From positions 604,861,673 through 604,925,672 of the forward strand of contig NC_081408.1 in assembly GCF_030272615.1 (NCBI RefSeq): 64,000 nt of DNA, read 5' to 3'. A program made the translations under genes and the position numbers. Every line of letters starts with the position of its first letter. Positions within the stretch are counted from its first letter, which is position 1. This DNA comes from Cryptomeria japonica. Lineage: Eukaryota; Streptophyta; Pinopsida; Cupressales; Cupressaceae. The notes beneath the pieces are model-generated. The model saw only the letters and a program-made list of their open reading frames with translations. It was not told the origin of the DNA and ran no database searches. Shown piece by piece: positions 43,081 through 55,635 of the stretch.

Positions 43081-44606
43081 TGTTGGCAATATTGCATTAT
43101 AACAGACAATGAAAGATTGTTGGCATTTCATAAGGATATTGAGAAGGTTGTTGATGATTATGGATATAACTGATTAAAGATGTTTTACTGTCTTGATATT
43201 ATTATTTTGTCATTGATGTCAAAAAATTGATTTTCTAATTCAGTATGATGTTGCCATATCTTGAGAAGTATGGTATGAAGATTATAAAGATGTCGGTAAA
43301 AGACACAGGAAAGAATATGATGAATAAGGGGATGAATAAGGTATTCAATGGGCAACTACTACCGAGTCTGACAATGATGAGATCATGATGTTTTAGATTG
43401 TTTTAACATCATACATATGTTGTAAATTGTAAAGGTTAATACTATACTATGTTATCAAGCAAAGAACCTAGTCGGTAACCCTAAGGTTATCGCTATCGGT
43501 TAATGAAGGCAGAATGTCTACCGAGTGAAGTTTAGTATTCACCGAGTTGTTACCGAGTTGTAACCGAGCTATAACAGAATGCATTAAATGTTTACATGTT
43601 GTATTTAATGAAGGAAGCTGATGAGCTGGAGTCGATTAAATGATTGGTAAGCTGTGAATGAAGTTTGTTAATGAATCTAAGGCAATGAAAAGTCGGCATG
43701 AAGATCTACAGCTCAGATTGAACCGCAATACCCTGGCATAAGTTCCAAGACTAGTATGCAAGTTCCAAGGCGAGGTAAAACGTTTTCAGATCGAAAGATG
43801 CATTGAACCTGGACAAGATTGAAGATCTGATGGCTATGATTGATCATGGGAAATGTGATCAAGGAGATTAAGCGATTATCTAATTGTTTATAAATAGGAA
43901 ACTATTGATAAACAATGTATGCGGGCAAGTGTATGCACAGGGATGCTACATAGTGATTACTGAGCACAGAAGCTTGAAGACCTGTTTGAATAAAAGAGTA
44001 TAGAAGCCCAGCAGATAGACAAGATTAGTTCTATGTCTAGATTGTATTGAACAAATAAGAATCTGCTTTAGCATTTTAGATGTGAAGTTGCAGATAGATT
44101 TTTATTACTGTTATTTTGTGAAAGTGACAGATAATCTCTTAACCGAGTGGACTTAACAGTCTTATATGTAAACCCTCTAGCAAGGTGACATTCTGATTGA
44201 GTGTTTGAAATCCTTTAACAAGGTCACTTCTAACAAAGTGAAGATCCTAACAGATCTGAGGGAAAACCCTTAACCGGGTCACATCTAGCAATGTGTTTGT
44301 AATCTTTAACAGGATTTTCTTTTAACCGAGCATACTCTAGAAAAGTATATTTCTTAGTGGGTCCGAAATCCCACAGTGGTTTTTCCCTATTTGGGTTTCC
44401 ATGTTAAATCTGGTGTTATGAGGTTTATATTGTTCATATGCTTTTGAGTTTGCATGTTTAACAGTTTTGGTTATATTATTGATATATATGTTACCGAGGT
44501 TGAATCTGATGTTTTTATGGATGATTAAGTTTGTATGATTCACCCCTCCCCCCTCTCATCTTGTTGGCTATTGGATCTGTACTTATATTAAGTATCAGAA
44601 CTATCA
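43081..44606 (+). repeat. Copia D 3' LTR
   Basis: 1,526 bases, TGTTGGCAATATTG to GAACTATCA, followed by TAATC. TATA box TTTATAAATAGG at about 43887-43898. It differs from the 5' LTR at many scattered positions and one small deletion. Confidence 0.92.
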
Positions 44607-44611
44607 TAATC

Positions 44612-45485
44612 ATTGCTTTGAAAGTTAAAAAGTATTGTTTGCCTTGTCTCGAAAGTGGAAGGTATATACTCTCCCCTTAATTGGGTGACCAAAAAGCCAA
44701 ACCACTGTTTATGTTTTTTTTTACTTCAAGCAATTAAATCTTTTAGAAGGTCTGCCTTTTTGAGTTACTCTTAGGGCACCATTAATGGTCGGTGAGAGGG
44801 GAACAACCTAAGTGGGAAATGTCTTTATCTCCAAGTGTTCCAACCCACTATAATCAAATGTGGAGGTTGATGAAAGTCCCCTTCAACAATTTTTCTCAGT
44901 GATTAATCTTCCCCCAGTATCTTTAAGATACGTAAAGCCTTTGTTCTAAAGGTTGGGAAGCCTCCTGAGGGAGTTTATCACTGAAGACCGATCAGAAGCC
45001 TGATTACAAACCTTAGTATTAGAAACTTTGAACCGAGTCATTTGCCAAATATTGGCAATATCATAGTGTAAGGGTGGGGAAGAATCCTCCCCCAAGATCA
45101 CTCACTGTATATCTCCCAAGATAACTACTCAATTGTGAAGCAGTTCAATTTGGGTTAATTTTTGGCAAAAGGCAAAAAAATGGGCGCCTTTTGGGGGGTG
45201 ACAAGGTTGTTTGAGCTGATGGAGTATTGAGACTAGTGGGCTATCATATTGTCAATGACTTTTGAATAAAGAGTCTTCTTAATCTGTCTTTTTGTAATCC
45301 AAACCAGTGAAAACATAGGAGATTTGAAAATATCCTCAAAAGAACATACACTACTTGTTTAGCATAGACAAATTGTTATCTCTTCTATATGTCGTCTTTT
45401 CAAGTCATTTTCAAAAAATCATCCATCAAATCACAAGTGTTATTTTTCAACATCATAGCAAAAACATCAAAACGAAGAAATTGGG
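44612..45485 (+). other. Gypsy2 leader, resumed after copia D
   Basis: Continues the leader from 18956; the first bases (ATTGCTTTGAAAGTTAAAAAG) match the gypsy1 leader. No gene seen. It contains TTTTTTTTACTTC and GGGGGGTGACAAGG low-complexity stretches. Confidence 0.6.
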
Positions 45486-45855
45486 ATAGTTAGTGCATAG
45501 GAACAACAACCTAGCGCATTCCAAACATTCAGTAGCGCATTCAAACCAACACTTAGCGCTTTTAGCACTCAAATTAGCGCATGACCAGTATCATAATGGT
45601 AAGAATCCAAATAATTCTTGTTAGCATCATGTAGCACATACAAGCATCAGCCTAGCGCGTTCAAAGCATATTATAGCACTTCCATACCAAACATCAACGC
45701 ATAAGAGGGACATATTAGCGCATAACCTATCCCATAATTTTATTATCCAACAGTCTAAAATAGTGTGTTGGAGAGGCAGCATAGCGCATAGTGAATATTA
45801 TGTAGCATGTTGAGAACATCCTTTAGCGCATTAGGTCTCTGTCTTAGCGCATGGT
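45486..45855 (+). repeat. AGCGC-motif array 2 (gypsy2 leader)
   Basis: At least ten exact TAGCGC cores plus variants (TAGCAC, TAGTGC, CAACGCAT), most as TTAGCGCAT or CTAGCGCAT/G. Spacing is mostly 17-25 bases with gaps where cores have decayed (for example 45590-45630). Same strand and core as array 1. The original distance between array 1 and array 2, without copia D, was about 1.4 kb. Confidence 0.8.
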
Positions 45856-46303
45856 CAATATTAGTGAAAAATAGAGAGCTAACCAGTCACTTTGGAAAAA
45901 ATTTATCAACAGTTTCAAATACCCTTTTGGGTCCTCTGACAAATCCAACAACAAAACTTCAAAAAAAGATCATAAGTGAGAAAATTATGAATCCAACAAA
46001 AGCACTCTTAGAAAGAGTTTTCAAATCATCAACTAGCTTGAGATCAGATTTCATCCAACAAAATTAAAGAGTATTAGAACAGTGATCAAAGTTCCACCAT
46101 CCAATGAATCCTATCAAAACAATACCTAGTTAGGTCCTCAAGTTGTCAAATTAAGTTTCTACATCAAGAAACTTGACTCATATCATTTGACACACTTTGT
46201 CATGGAGGTGAATCTAACTAAACCTCTACTTGATAAGGTAAACTTGAGTTTTCAAATGAAGTATCCATATCCAACATCAACATCAACATTTGATCATTTG
46301 TAT

Positions 46304-46663
46304 ATGACCACTCCTCATATTTTGAGAAGAAGAAGTCTTCATCAAAAGACTAAATTGAAGAAGAGACAACCTAGTTCTAAGACACTTATCAAAAGGAATA
46401 AATTTCTCTATATCAATCATGAGCTATTTGCATCACATCGTGCATTCTTGCATCATATGTGGTTGTATATCCAAGGAAAAACAAACGAATTTGACAAAGA
46501 GCCTTTGAGAAGTAGGGCTTACATTCAGAAAGCAGCATTCAACCAATGCCTTAATAGGGGAGGAAAGATTAACCCTGCTTTATTTCCAAAGTTCCTTATC
46601 ACTTATAACGAAGCTCAGCCTGAGCCACCAACTCCACCAAGAACCCCAATAGAAGAACAATAA
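46304..46663 (+). CDS. Gypsy2 pre-gag small basic protein (conserved, function unknown)
   Basis: A 119-codon frame that is still open, although gag and pol of this element are full of stops. It is the counterpart of 38416-38799 (minus) in gypsy1: both begin MT-x-x-HILRR, with KTLIKRNKF, SHRAFLHHMWLY, IQGKTNEFD and GGKINPALFP here. The tail is proline-rich (PEPPTPPRTP). The upstream in-frame ATG at 46187 is not supported by similarity. It stops about 80 bases before gag. No known domain is recognised. Strongly basic first half suggests RNA or DNA binding, which is inference. Confidence 0.72.
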   Translation: MTTPHILRRRSLHQKTKLKKRQPSSKTLIKRNKFLYINHELFASHRAFLHHMWLYIQGKTNEFDKEPLRSRAYIQKAAFNQCLNRGGKINPALFPKFLITYNEAQPEPPTPPRTPIEEQ

Positions 46664-46746
46664 TTCATCACGATAGAGATATATTAATGCATGTTGTCAC
46701 TTGATCTCAGAAAAACAAGAAGAAGGAATCAAAACCAGAATCGAGT

Positions 46747-47634
46747 ATGGGTCGTAGACTGTCCAATCTTTTTGATGAATATGCAAATATGGGAGAAACA
46801 GAGATAACCGAAGAACTTCTCCAAGAATGTCAAGAAAACGCAGCTTTCCAAAAACTCGTAGAAATACTTATAGAAGCAGATAAGAAAAAAATATCTACTC
46901 ATGCTAACTAGCAAATGAGTTAACATTCCTGAAGATTTTGACACAAAAAACTTAAAGAATATAGATGAGAGAATTTCAAGAACAAGATCAAGAAACTATG
47001 CCTACCAAGAACAACGAAGAGAAGAAGAGGCACGTGATCAAGAAAGCCTACGCAACCAAGACCACATCCATGAACAAGACAACACCCATGAACAAGACCA
47101 TGCCCGCAATCGAGAAAATCTTAATGAACGAGGGGAAGCTCCCCATCGAAGGATAAATGCACCCATGGTTGCTCTTACATAACAACTCCAGACACTGCAA
47201 AGACAAATGCAAGACATGCAACAAGGAACCACGGTACGATACTCCTTGGACGAAATTTGTCCTTATCCTTTTGATAGGAGATTGAACATGGTACCTTTTC
47301 CCCAAATTCAGATATACCAAAGTATGGAAAGTATGGAAAGTATGATAGTAAGAGTGATCCTCGTGATCACATTCGGGAATTTTGTACCATGAGCTTAGAG
47401 TTTGTTCACGATGACACATACTTAATGAGATTATTCCCAAAAAGTTTGGGAGGGAAAACAATGGCATGGTTTTCTAAACTTACACCTCCCTTCAGATCAT
47501 TTGATGAGTTGGTAAACAAATTCATAACACAATACTCCTATAACATTCAACACGCAATCGCCATGTTGGATGTGTGTAACACAAAACAAAAGACCAATGA
47601 AACAATCATGGTGTTTCTACAACGGTGGAGGCGT
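46747..47634 (+). pseudogene. Gypsy2 gag, first part
   Basis: Starts MGRRLSNLFDEY, similar to NRLFDEILRS in gypsy1 gag. Stops from about 46909 and frame changes break it up. Recognisable parts: SLDEICPYPFDRRLNM (about 47240), then DDTYLMRLFPKSLGGKTMAW and FLQRWRR just before the solo LTR at 47635. The gag domain is about 50-60 percent like gypsy1 by eye. Confidence 0.8.
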
Positions 47635-49079
47635 TGATGGTATGATGAAAGAATAAGTATCTGGTAGATTACTAAGAGGGCGGGGATGAATCAGTAAACT
47701 GAAAAACTAATACAAACTTCCCAAACTCAAACTCAAACTCACCAAGTAAACTTATCAATAGAATATCACTGTCAAGATCAATACTCATAAGAATACTCAA
47801 CATCAACCGGTTAACTATTAAAGCAACTTAACAGTAAACAACTTTAATCTTGTAAACATCCAAATGCTTAATCATATATCAACACACTCCATCTCTCAAT
47901 GCTTCTAGTTATCATGCCTTATCAAAAGTTAATCAAATCAACAAATAAGATCATAACCACAAAAACATTCACCACATGACACAAATGTTTATACGTGGAA
48001 AACCCAAATAGGTAAAAACCATGGTGAGATGAGGCTCACAAGATAGCTATCTGAACTCTTCTGAAGTTCGCCTTGTTAGGAGCCAAGCCTATTAAAGCTT
48101 TTTACAATAAGTCCTATTAAGAACTGATCCTGTGAGGAATCACTCAACTAAGGGATTTACAAATGCCTTGATAAAAAGCAAATACCCTATTAGGAGTAAC
48201 CGCGGTAGAGGATTTGAGAATCCAAGCTAATGGACCACCTTGTTAGAGGATTTAAGAAATAACCAAGCTTGTTAGAGCTTACCCGGTTAGGGGATTTCAA
48301 TTCTGCTGTAATTGTTAGAAGACAATAGGTTTTTCTTGATCTGTCTGAATAGCACTACATTTGCTTGATCAAATCGTTTTAAGCTTCAATCTTCCTTTAC
48401 TCAAACTGCAGATTCATTCTCTGGTTAGGCAACCACACACTCAACTGATTTCTGCCAACACCTTTTACAAAACAACTTCATTGAACTTAAATACAAATCA
48501 ATAAGGTCGGTAACACAACAAAAACCTAATTCTCTCATAGAGATTACAAACAAATAGGTTCAAGTGTGACTATTGGATTTACATAGCAATCTATACATAT
48601 TCTTCAAGAAAATTCCAACCGCTCCATTATCACCGCTTCATCGTACTTGTAACTCATCACGCACTTTGCATTAGATGAAATCCACTTTGCTCATTCCCTA
48701 GACAATCAAACAAACGCGCCAAAACAATGAACTTATCTTTACAATGACCACACGTGTCACCATCATTACCGCTCATCATCAAATAATAAACCAACATAAT
48801 CATTTCAGCAAACTTAATCAGTTAGGGTTTAACAAAAACAACTGGTAAGGTTTATCGGTTACATAACATAGAAAGGGTTTAACCTTATACACTAGTTACC
48901 GGTTCAACTCACATACTTATATACCGGTTTACAACATCTTTCTCAAAGCTCTTCCTACCGGTTACAAGACAATATCAATAACATCAATATCAGTAATATC
49001 ATAAATACCATTATCGGTTCAATTGATATCAATGACAACATAACATATCATTAATATAATCTTCATGCAAATGCCAACA
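47635..49079 (-). mobile_element. Solo copia-type LTR in gypsy2 gag
   Basis: 1,445 bases with TG...CA ends (TGATGGTATG ... TGCCAACA), flanked by GGCGT (47630-47634) and GGCGC (49080-49084), a five-base duplication with one change. Gag coding similarity continues across it. On the minus strand it begins TGTTGGCATTTGCATG and near its end has a C-rich block followed by CTCTTAG, as in elements C and D. No internal region remains, so it is the product of LTR-LTR recombination. Confidence 0.88.
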
Positions 49080-49084
49080 GGCGC

Positions 49085-51248
49085 ATGGTCTCGAGATATC
49101 CCCGAGATGTGTCTGAAAAGGAAAAGATGGAAATCTTCATCGAAAATCTAAATAGTGAGATGAGTTATCAACTCAAACTCCAATGCATACCATCTTTTTA
49201 CAAAATTGATAGAAAATGGTATCCAAGTAGAGGAAGCTTGCATCAAGAAAGGAACATTGAAGTTCTTTAAGGAAGGTTTTAATTCATCAAACACTAACAC
49301 CTTTAACAATCAAAACAATAACAACACTTTAGACAAATCCAAATTTTGGACAAGGAACAAAAACATTGTTAATAATGGGGTAATTGATGCCAACAATGTG
49401 AAATCTAAACAACCAGTGTTGACTTTATCAAGAAACCCACCATCCAATAATGATAAAAAAAATGCTAATCAAGGCACTAACACTTATCAACGAAATACCA
49501 ACAAAGGAGCTTCAATGTCAAACACCAACAAAATCATCAAGGCAACAACACTAACCAAGGAAACAACACAAACCAGAGAGGCAACACTAATACTTTCCCA
49601 TATCGATGCATATACACGCCATTAGGACAGACCTTAGAATCAATGCTTCGAGAACTCTTGGCAAATAAGATCATGATGTTTCCAGCCACAAGCAAATTTG
49701 AACCTCAAGTCAAACCACCCTGGTGGAATGACTCACATTATTGTGATTTTTATCAAAACAAAGGGCATAACACAAATGATTGCATGAGGCTAAAGAACAT
49801 GGTTCACGATATGATAGACAAGGTTGATTTAACAATTGATGGTCACAAAACTAATGGTGACCATGAAGCCTTCAAAAATCCTCTTCCAACTTACGACAAG
49901 GGAGGAGCATCAATATCAAACAATACCAAGGGAGCTCATATTAATCACATATACGAGAACACCATCAATCACATATCAACATATGACAATAAATTAAATG
50001 TCATTAAAATCAAAGACAAACAAGAACATGCGTCGATAAATGTGACAACCAGAGCGCAAAAATATGTCTTGAAAGGGAACACATCAACATTGACAACTCT
50101 CCCCAAAACTCAATATAACTTGGTTGATCAACTACAGAGAACTCTCGCTCAGATATCTATACTTGAGTTACTCAAACTTTTGCCAAAACACAAAGATATC
50201 TTAGAACAAGCACTTATCGAAACAACCATTCCAAATAATTTGGATATTGATTGATTCAAAGCCATGGTGGCCCATATGATGGTGCCGCACAACATATCTT
50301 TTTTCTGAACACGTCGATGTCTCCTTGAATCATCCGCATAACACCCCGCTCCATATCGAAGTCTTAGTCTATAAACATCGAGTAAAAATACTGTTAATAG
50401 ATGGAGGAGCTGGTCTCAATATCTGTACTCTAAAACTTATCCATGCATTGGGCTTCTCTTAGCAGTCTATTAATCAAAAAAAGAAAATCACCATCAAAGC
50501 CTATGATGATGAAGAGAGATTGTCCTAAGGAACTATCATATTACCCATTCAAGTAGGTCCTTTACAAAGAGACACCACGTGCCAAGTCTTGGACATAGAC
50601 TTGACATACAATATATTATTGGGTCGTCTATGGATCCATGAAATGCAAGCGATGCCTTCCATGTACCATCAATGTGTCAAGTTCCCCTACAACGGACAAG
50701 AAATTTCAATATCTGCAGATACTAACCCTTTTCAGTATTGCAATGCTATGGGGGCAGCTCAACGTATCCTGCTTCCACACAACAGGGAGGCCCAAGCTTC
50801 CTCGGCATTCAATCATCAAGAAGAACTCAAGTCTCTATCCATAGACTTCAAGCAAAAGATGAAAATAAAGGACTGAGGCATGTGGGAGTACTCTTTTGAA
50901 CCCTTATGTCTATCTAAATTTCCAACGTCACCAAAATCTTATGGACAACCTTCCACATCAATACATCAGGCAACGCAACCCATCACCAAGTTTGATGTTA
51001 AATTTATCCAATTGGGCACACTAGCTGATGAATTAGAAGAGAAAGACATCCTTAGTTGGCTATACAAAGATGAAGAAGAAATCAAAGCTACTACCATAGA
51101 AGTGGTCGTACCAACAAAACAGTATGGAAACAGGTTCCGAATCATGCAACAAATGGTATACAAAGGCAAAGGACCTATTGGCAAGCGCCAAGGAGGCATT
51201 ATAGAACTCCTGCAACTTCCTTCACAATTTGCAACAAACAAAACATGA
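49085..51248 (+). pseudogene. Gypsy2 gag second part, protease and G-patch remnant
   Basis: Resumes gag at SEKEKMEIFIENLNSEM; a frame change near 49200 leads to ENGIQVEEACIKKGTLKFF. The zinc-knuckle variant YCDFYQNKGHNTNDCMRLK is near 49738. The protease active site reads LLIDGGAGLNICT near 50395 (DGG; gypsy1 has DNG), and YNILLGRLWIHEMQAMPS lies at about 50610. The G-patch remnant RIMQQMVYKGKGPIGKRQGG is near 51145. Stops lie at about 50252 and 50876, among others. Homologous along its length to gypsy1 34286-37975. Confidence 0.85.
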
Positions 51249-52493
51249 CGGGTATGAACAACATGTTCCACCTAGGCAGAAACAAAATCACCAGCAAAAA
51301 CCTCAGAGGAGAGCAAAGAAGAAATATAATGAAGACTCATGGAAAGAAGCACTACACCAAGAAATAGAAATGACCAAGAAGGAGAAAAAGCATAAAGAAA
51401 ATGAGAAACGACAAGAAGAACTTATCATTCAAAAGAAGGAAGCTTATTATAAGAAAGTACATCATGTGCAAGACCCTGATCAAACCAAGGTGGAGCCAGC
51501 ACCGAAAGAAATTGCTACTCACATAAGGGAAACGGTGTATGAACAAATGCAAAGAGTACAAGAAAGCACCGATCCAAAATCAGAAAAAGCTACAAAACTA
51601 GTGTCAATCATTAGTGATCTTTTCTCACCATACAACATACATGTCTGATATAGCGAGATAACTTGGGACAGTGTTTTTGAAACCGATTGCAATGAATATG
51701 AGTGGGGTAGTTGTTCAGATGTTACTGAAGACATTGAGGTGGATACCATCCACACATACACATCCATTTCTCAGGAGGGGTGAAGCTCAAAACCTCGACC
51801 GCTTGAATTTGGACCACACCATATCTACGAAGCTAGTGAGAACGAGCAGCGACAATATGAACAAGGCAATATCGAAGAGAATACCCTCAAAGACCTCAAA
51901 AATATCATAGACCTCACCAGTATCCCAAACGACTATAACGATGACTCTATCATGACACTTACAACAACTAATCTTAACCCACCAAATGATTCCTTACTGC
52001 TCATATATCCTAATCTCATAGACTGGGAAGAACCCAAACATCAAGATATACCAATATTCCCAAACGATGAATCCATTGTCCAATACCTATGTTCAGTCAA
52101 CCCAGAAACGTGCTCTACCAGTGAACAAAATAATGATATATGTAATCAGAGGAGTGCCAAGTCTCTCAGTCGCAAAAATGAAATAAACAATGAATCTAAT
52201 GGTGAAAACCAGTCAATGGCAGTATTAGATCACAAAAAAGTAAAAATAAAGGACGCATCTAAGGGTGAAAACCCTTTTGAGCCACCTAAAGATGGGAGAC
52301 TTGACACTCTTCCTAAACATTATCAAGAAAGGTCACCAATATTGATTGAGCCAACTCAATCAATAAACATCAGTACTGAAGCAGCAGTCAAAACCATACA
52401 CCTAGTAGAATCATTCATAGAAGAAGAACAACACTTGATTTTATCAAATTATTCTAGGAAAAGAAAATCAATTTTGCTTGGTCTTATGTTGAC
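51249..52493 (+). pseudogene. Gypsy2 linker between G-patch region and reverse transcriptase
   Basis: Decayed coding region. 51260-51648 encodes a lysine/glutamate-rich, probably helical segment (KKEKKHKENEKRQEE) that has no clear match in gypsy1, whose linker here is proline/threonine-rich. 51952-52490 resembles the gypsy1 linker (for example PNDESIV versus NDEAII) and leads into the reverse transcriptase. Linker composition thus differs between the two families. Confidence 0.6.
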
Positions 52494-54205
52494 ATGCCAG
52501 GGATAGATTTGAATCTAATCATGCATCACTTATCCATCGCTCCAGGATTTAAACCGGTCAAGCAAAAATTAAGAAAGATGAATCCACATGTGGCATTATT
52601 GGTCAAAGCAGAACTAAAGAAGTTATTAGATGTCGGATTCATCCGACCTATAGACTATGCTGAATGGATCTCAAACATTGTACCAGTTTCAAAGCCCGAC
52701 AAAAGCATCAGAATATGCACAAATTTTAGAGATGTCAACAAAGCATGTCTGAAGGATGACTTTCCTTTACCAAGCATTAACAATATTGTGGATCTAACAG
52801 CGAGCCACACAATGTTATCATTAATGGGCGGCTTTTCTGGCTATAATCAAATTAGGATAGCCCCAGAGGATCAAGATAAAATTGCGTTCACCTGTACATG
52901 GGGAATGTATTGTTGGAACGTCATGCCTTTTGGCTTGAAAAATGTTGGGGCAACTAATCAAAGAGACATGACAACAATCTTCCACGATATGATGCATACC
53001 TTCATGGAAGACTATGTGGATGATTTGTTGGCTAAATCATTCACCCGAGCAGAACATATGGGCATACTAGATAAAATATTTCAACGATTGGAGCAATTCA
53101 AGGTCAGACTAAACCCTAGGAAGTGTGTCTTCGGGGTCACATCTGGCAAACTATTAGGCTACATTGTATCAAAAAAGGGCATCGAAGTAGATCCAGCAAA
53201 GGTACAGGCTATCATGGAAATGCCACCTCCCAAGAACATTAGCCAACTCAAATCTTTGTAGGGACGGTTGCAATCCATCAAGAGGTTCATTGCTCAGCTG
53301 GCAGATAAATGTCTCCCATTCAATCATCTACTTCATAAGAGTATACCTTTCAGATGGGAATACAAGTGTGTAGAATCATTCCACCAGCTTAAACAATATC
53401 TGATGAATCTGCCAGTTTTGGTACCTCTGATAGCAGGCAAACCACTCATTATTTTTATATCAACAATGGAAGTATCATTCGGGGCACTGCTAACACAAGA
53501 AGATCCAGTAGGCAAAGAACGAGCTATCTATTGCATCAGCAGGACTTTGAATGGATATGAACTAAATTATGCATTCATTGAGAAGGCTTGCTTGGAAGTG
53601 GTGTTTGCTTCTCAAAAGTTCTGCCATTATATGTTAGCCCACACAATCAAAATGGTAGCAAAAATTATCCTCTCAAGTATCTACTCAGCAAGGCAGCTCT
53701 CATAGGACAATTAGCTAAATGGGTCATGATTCTGAGTGATTTTGATATCGAGTACACAGAACATCGGGCTATCAAAGGACGGGTAATTGCAGATCAACTG
53801 GCAGAAGCACCACTACCAGACCAACAACCACTGTAGGTGGAATTTCCAGACATGGATGTACTCACTGTCACACCCAAGCAATGGACCCTGTACTTTGATA
53901 GATCCTATACATAACATGGATCAGGTGTTGGCATCTTGTTCGTCACTCTAGAGGGACACACAATTCCAATATCTTATAGAATGATGTTTCCATGCACCAA
54001 CAACATTGAAGAATATGAAGCCCTGGTAACAGGAATCAAAATGGTTGTGGAATGGAGAATCACAGAATTGAGAGTCAATGGGGATTCTCAATTAGTTATC
54101 AACCAGATCAACGATGACTATCAGACAAAGGATGATAAGCTAATGCCTTACAAGAGAATGGTGGATGATTTCAAACAGTACTTTGTGCACATCACCTTTG
54201 AATAA
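52494..54205 (+). pseudogene. Gypsy2 reverse transcriptase and both RNase H domains
   Basis: MPGIDLNLIMHHL opens the domain, as in gypsy1. YVDDLLAKS is intact near 53017, but the first catalytic position reads SLMGGFSGYNQI where gypsy1 has SLMDGFSGYNQI, so the first Asp is Gly. A TAG (53259-53261) follows NISQLKSL. RNase H runs to about 53670, with a frameshift near 53665, then YLLSKAALIGQLAKWVM. The archaeal-type RNase H starts LYFDRSYT-stop-HGSGVGI (about 53890) and ends HITFE-stop at 54205. The reverse transcriptase would be dead. Confidence 0.9.
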
Positions 54206-55635
54206 ATCCCAAGATTAAACAATAGAGATGTCGATGCAATGGCCACTATCGCTTCACTGCTGCAAATTCCAGATAAACAGAGTCGTTACGAGTTCTTGGT
54301 AGAGAAATTGTTTTCCCCAACCTATGACAATTATGCATCCCAAGTCATCTATGCTCTAACTGGTTCGGATTCACCTCTATACGGGATGATATATGATTAT
54401 CTAAAAAATGATACTCTCCCTCCCGACCTATCTCAAAAACCAAAAATGCAACTTCATCTGGCAAGCCACCCACTATACCTTAACCGCTGACACACTTTAC
54501 CACCAAGGTCTAGATGGTACTCTTCTTTGATGCCTCAATCGTAACGAATCTGACTCTGCCTTACAAGAGCTTCACGAGGGTATCTTTGGTACGCATTCAA
54601 GTGGTCCTACTCTCACCAAGAAACTTCTCAGAATGGGATATTACTGGCTAAAATTGGAAAGAGAGTCCTATCAATTTGCTAAGAAATGTCCTAAATATCA
54701 AATTCACGGAAACCTTATCCATGCACTAGCACAGGAGCTATAGCCGTTCACCACATCTTGGCCTTTCTATCAATGGGGACTTGATTTGGTAGGGAAAATT
54801 TATCCTTCCTCTTCAAATGGGCATAAGTTCATTATCACCACCACATAGTATTTCACCAAGTGGATTGAAGCAGTCTCGATGACCCCTGTAACTGGAAAAT
54901 AGATCTCATCATTCATCCTCAATTATCTCATTTGCAGATATGGCATTCCCAGTTCCATCATCACAGACAACGAATGTCCTTTTAGGAATCAAGATGTGTG
55001 AGAGCTATGTGAACGATTCAAAATCCAACATCGCTTCTCCACACCATACTACCCTCAGGGGAATGGTCAAGCGGAAGCATCAAACAAAACAATCCTGAAA
55101 ATCCTCAAGAAAATAGTAAATGATACTAGCAAGGATTGGCATGTACAACTCAATCCGACACTTTGGGCCTACAGAACAAGCATTTGGACATCTACAGGGG
55201 CGACGCAATATTCATTGGTGTATGGTTCAGAAGAAACTCTACCTCTTGAGGTTGAAATCCCATCTCTCCGAGTATCTTTGAAGGGCCTCATACTAGATGA
55301 GGAATATCAAGTAAACGGGTTGCATGAAATGGAGCTTCTTGATGAAAAATGACAACATACCTATGCCCATCTCAAGGCATATCAAAAATGAATGTGCAAA
55401 AGCTATAATCACAAATTCATCCCAAAGGCTTTCAAAGTCGGTGATCTCGTCCTAAAGGAAAATCCCAGAAATCAGCATGATCGAGAAAAGAAGGGGAAGT
55501 TTGAACCTAACTGGTTTGGTACCTTTGTCATCATATCAACCTACAGATCGGGAGCATATTAGTTGTCAACTTCAGAAGGGGACGTGCTCGATGAACCAAC
55601 CAACAACATCCATCTGAAGAAGTTCTACACTTGAG
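54206..55635 (+). pseudogene. Gypsy2 integrase
   Basis: MATIASLLQIPDKQSRYEF at 54239 matches gypsy1. Further recognisable: LHEGIFGTHSSG, KKCPKYQIHG (second Cys lost), WGLDLVGKI (first Asp), TDNECPFRNQ (second Asp), GNGQAEASNK (Glu), and the C-terminal FVIISTYRSGAY and LKKFYT ending with TGA. Stops at about 54529, 54742, 54847, 54901, 55001, 55350 and 55389. The TGA at 55350-55352 (after DEK) is at the same codon as one in gypsy1. Confidence 0.88.

Larger units (their letters stand above)
18962..44606 (+). mobile_element. Copia D: Ty1/copia element inserted in gypsy2 leader, carrying gypsy1
   Basis: LTRs 18962-20494 and 43081-44606 have TG...CA ends and are flanked by the perfect five-base duplication TAATC (18957-18961 and 44607-44611). 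The internal order is the copia order: gag, protease, integrase, reverse transcriptase, RNase H. The RNase H is split by gypsy1 (24206-42108, target duplication CTTAG). The two LTRs show clearly more differences, including an indel near 19375, than the two gypsy1 LTRs do. That agrees with copia D being older than gypsy1. The coding region has several stops and three frame changes, so it is inactive. Confidence 0.92.
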
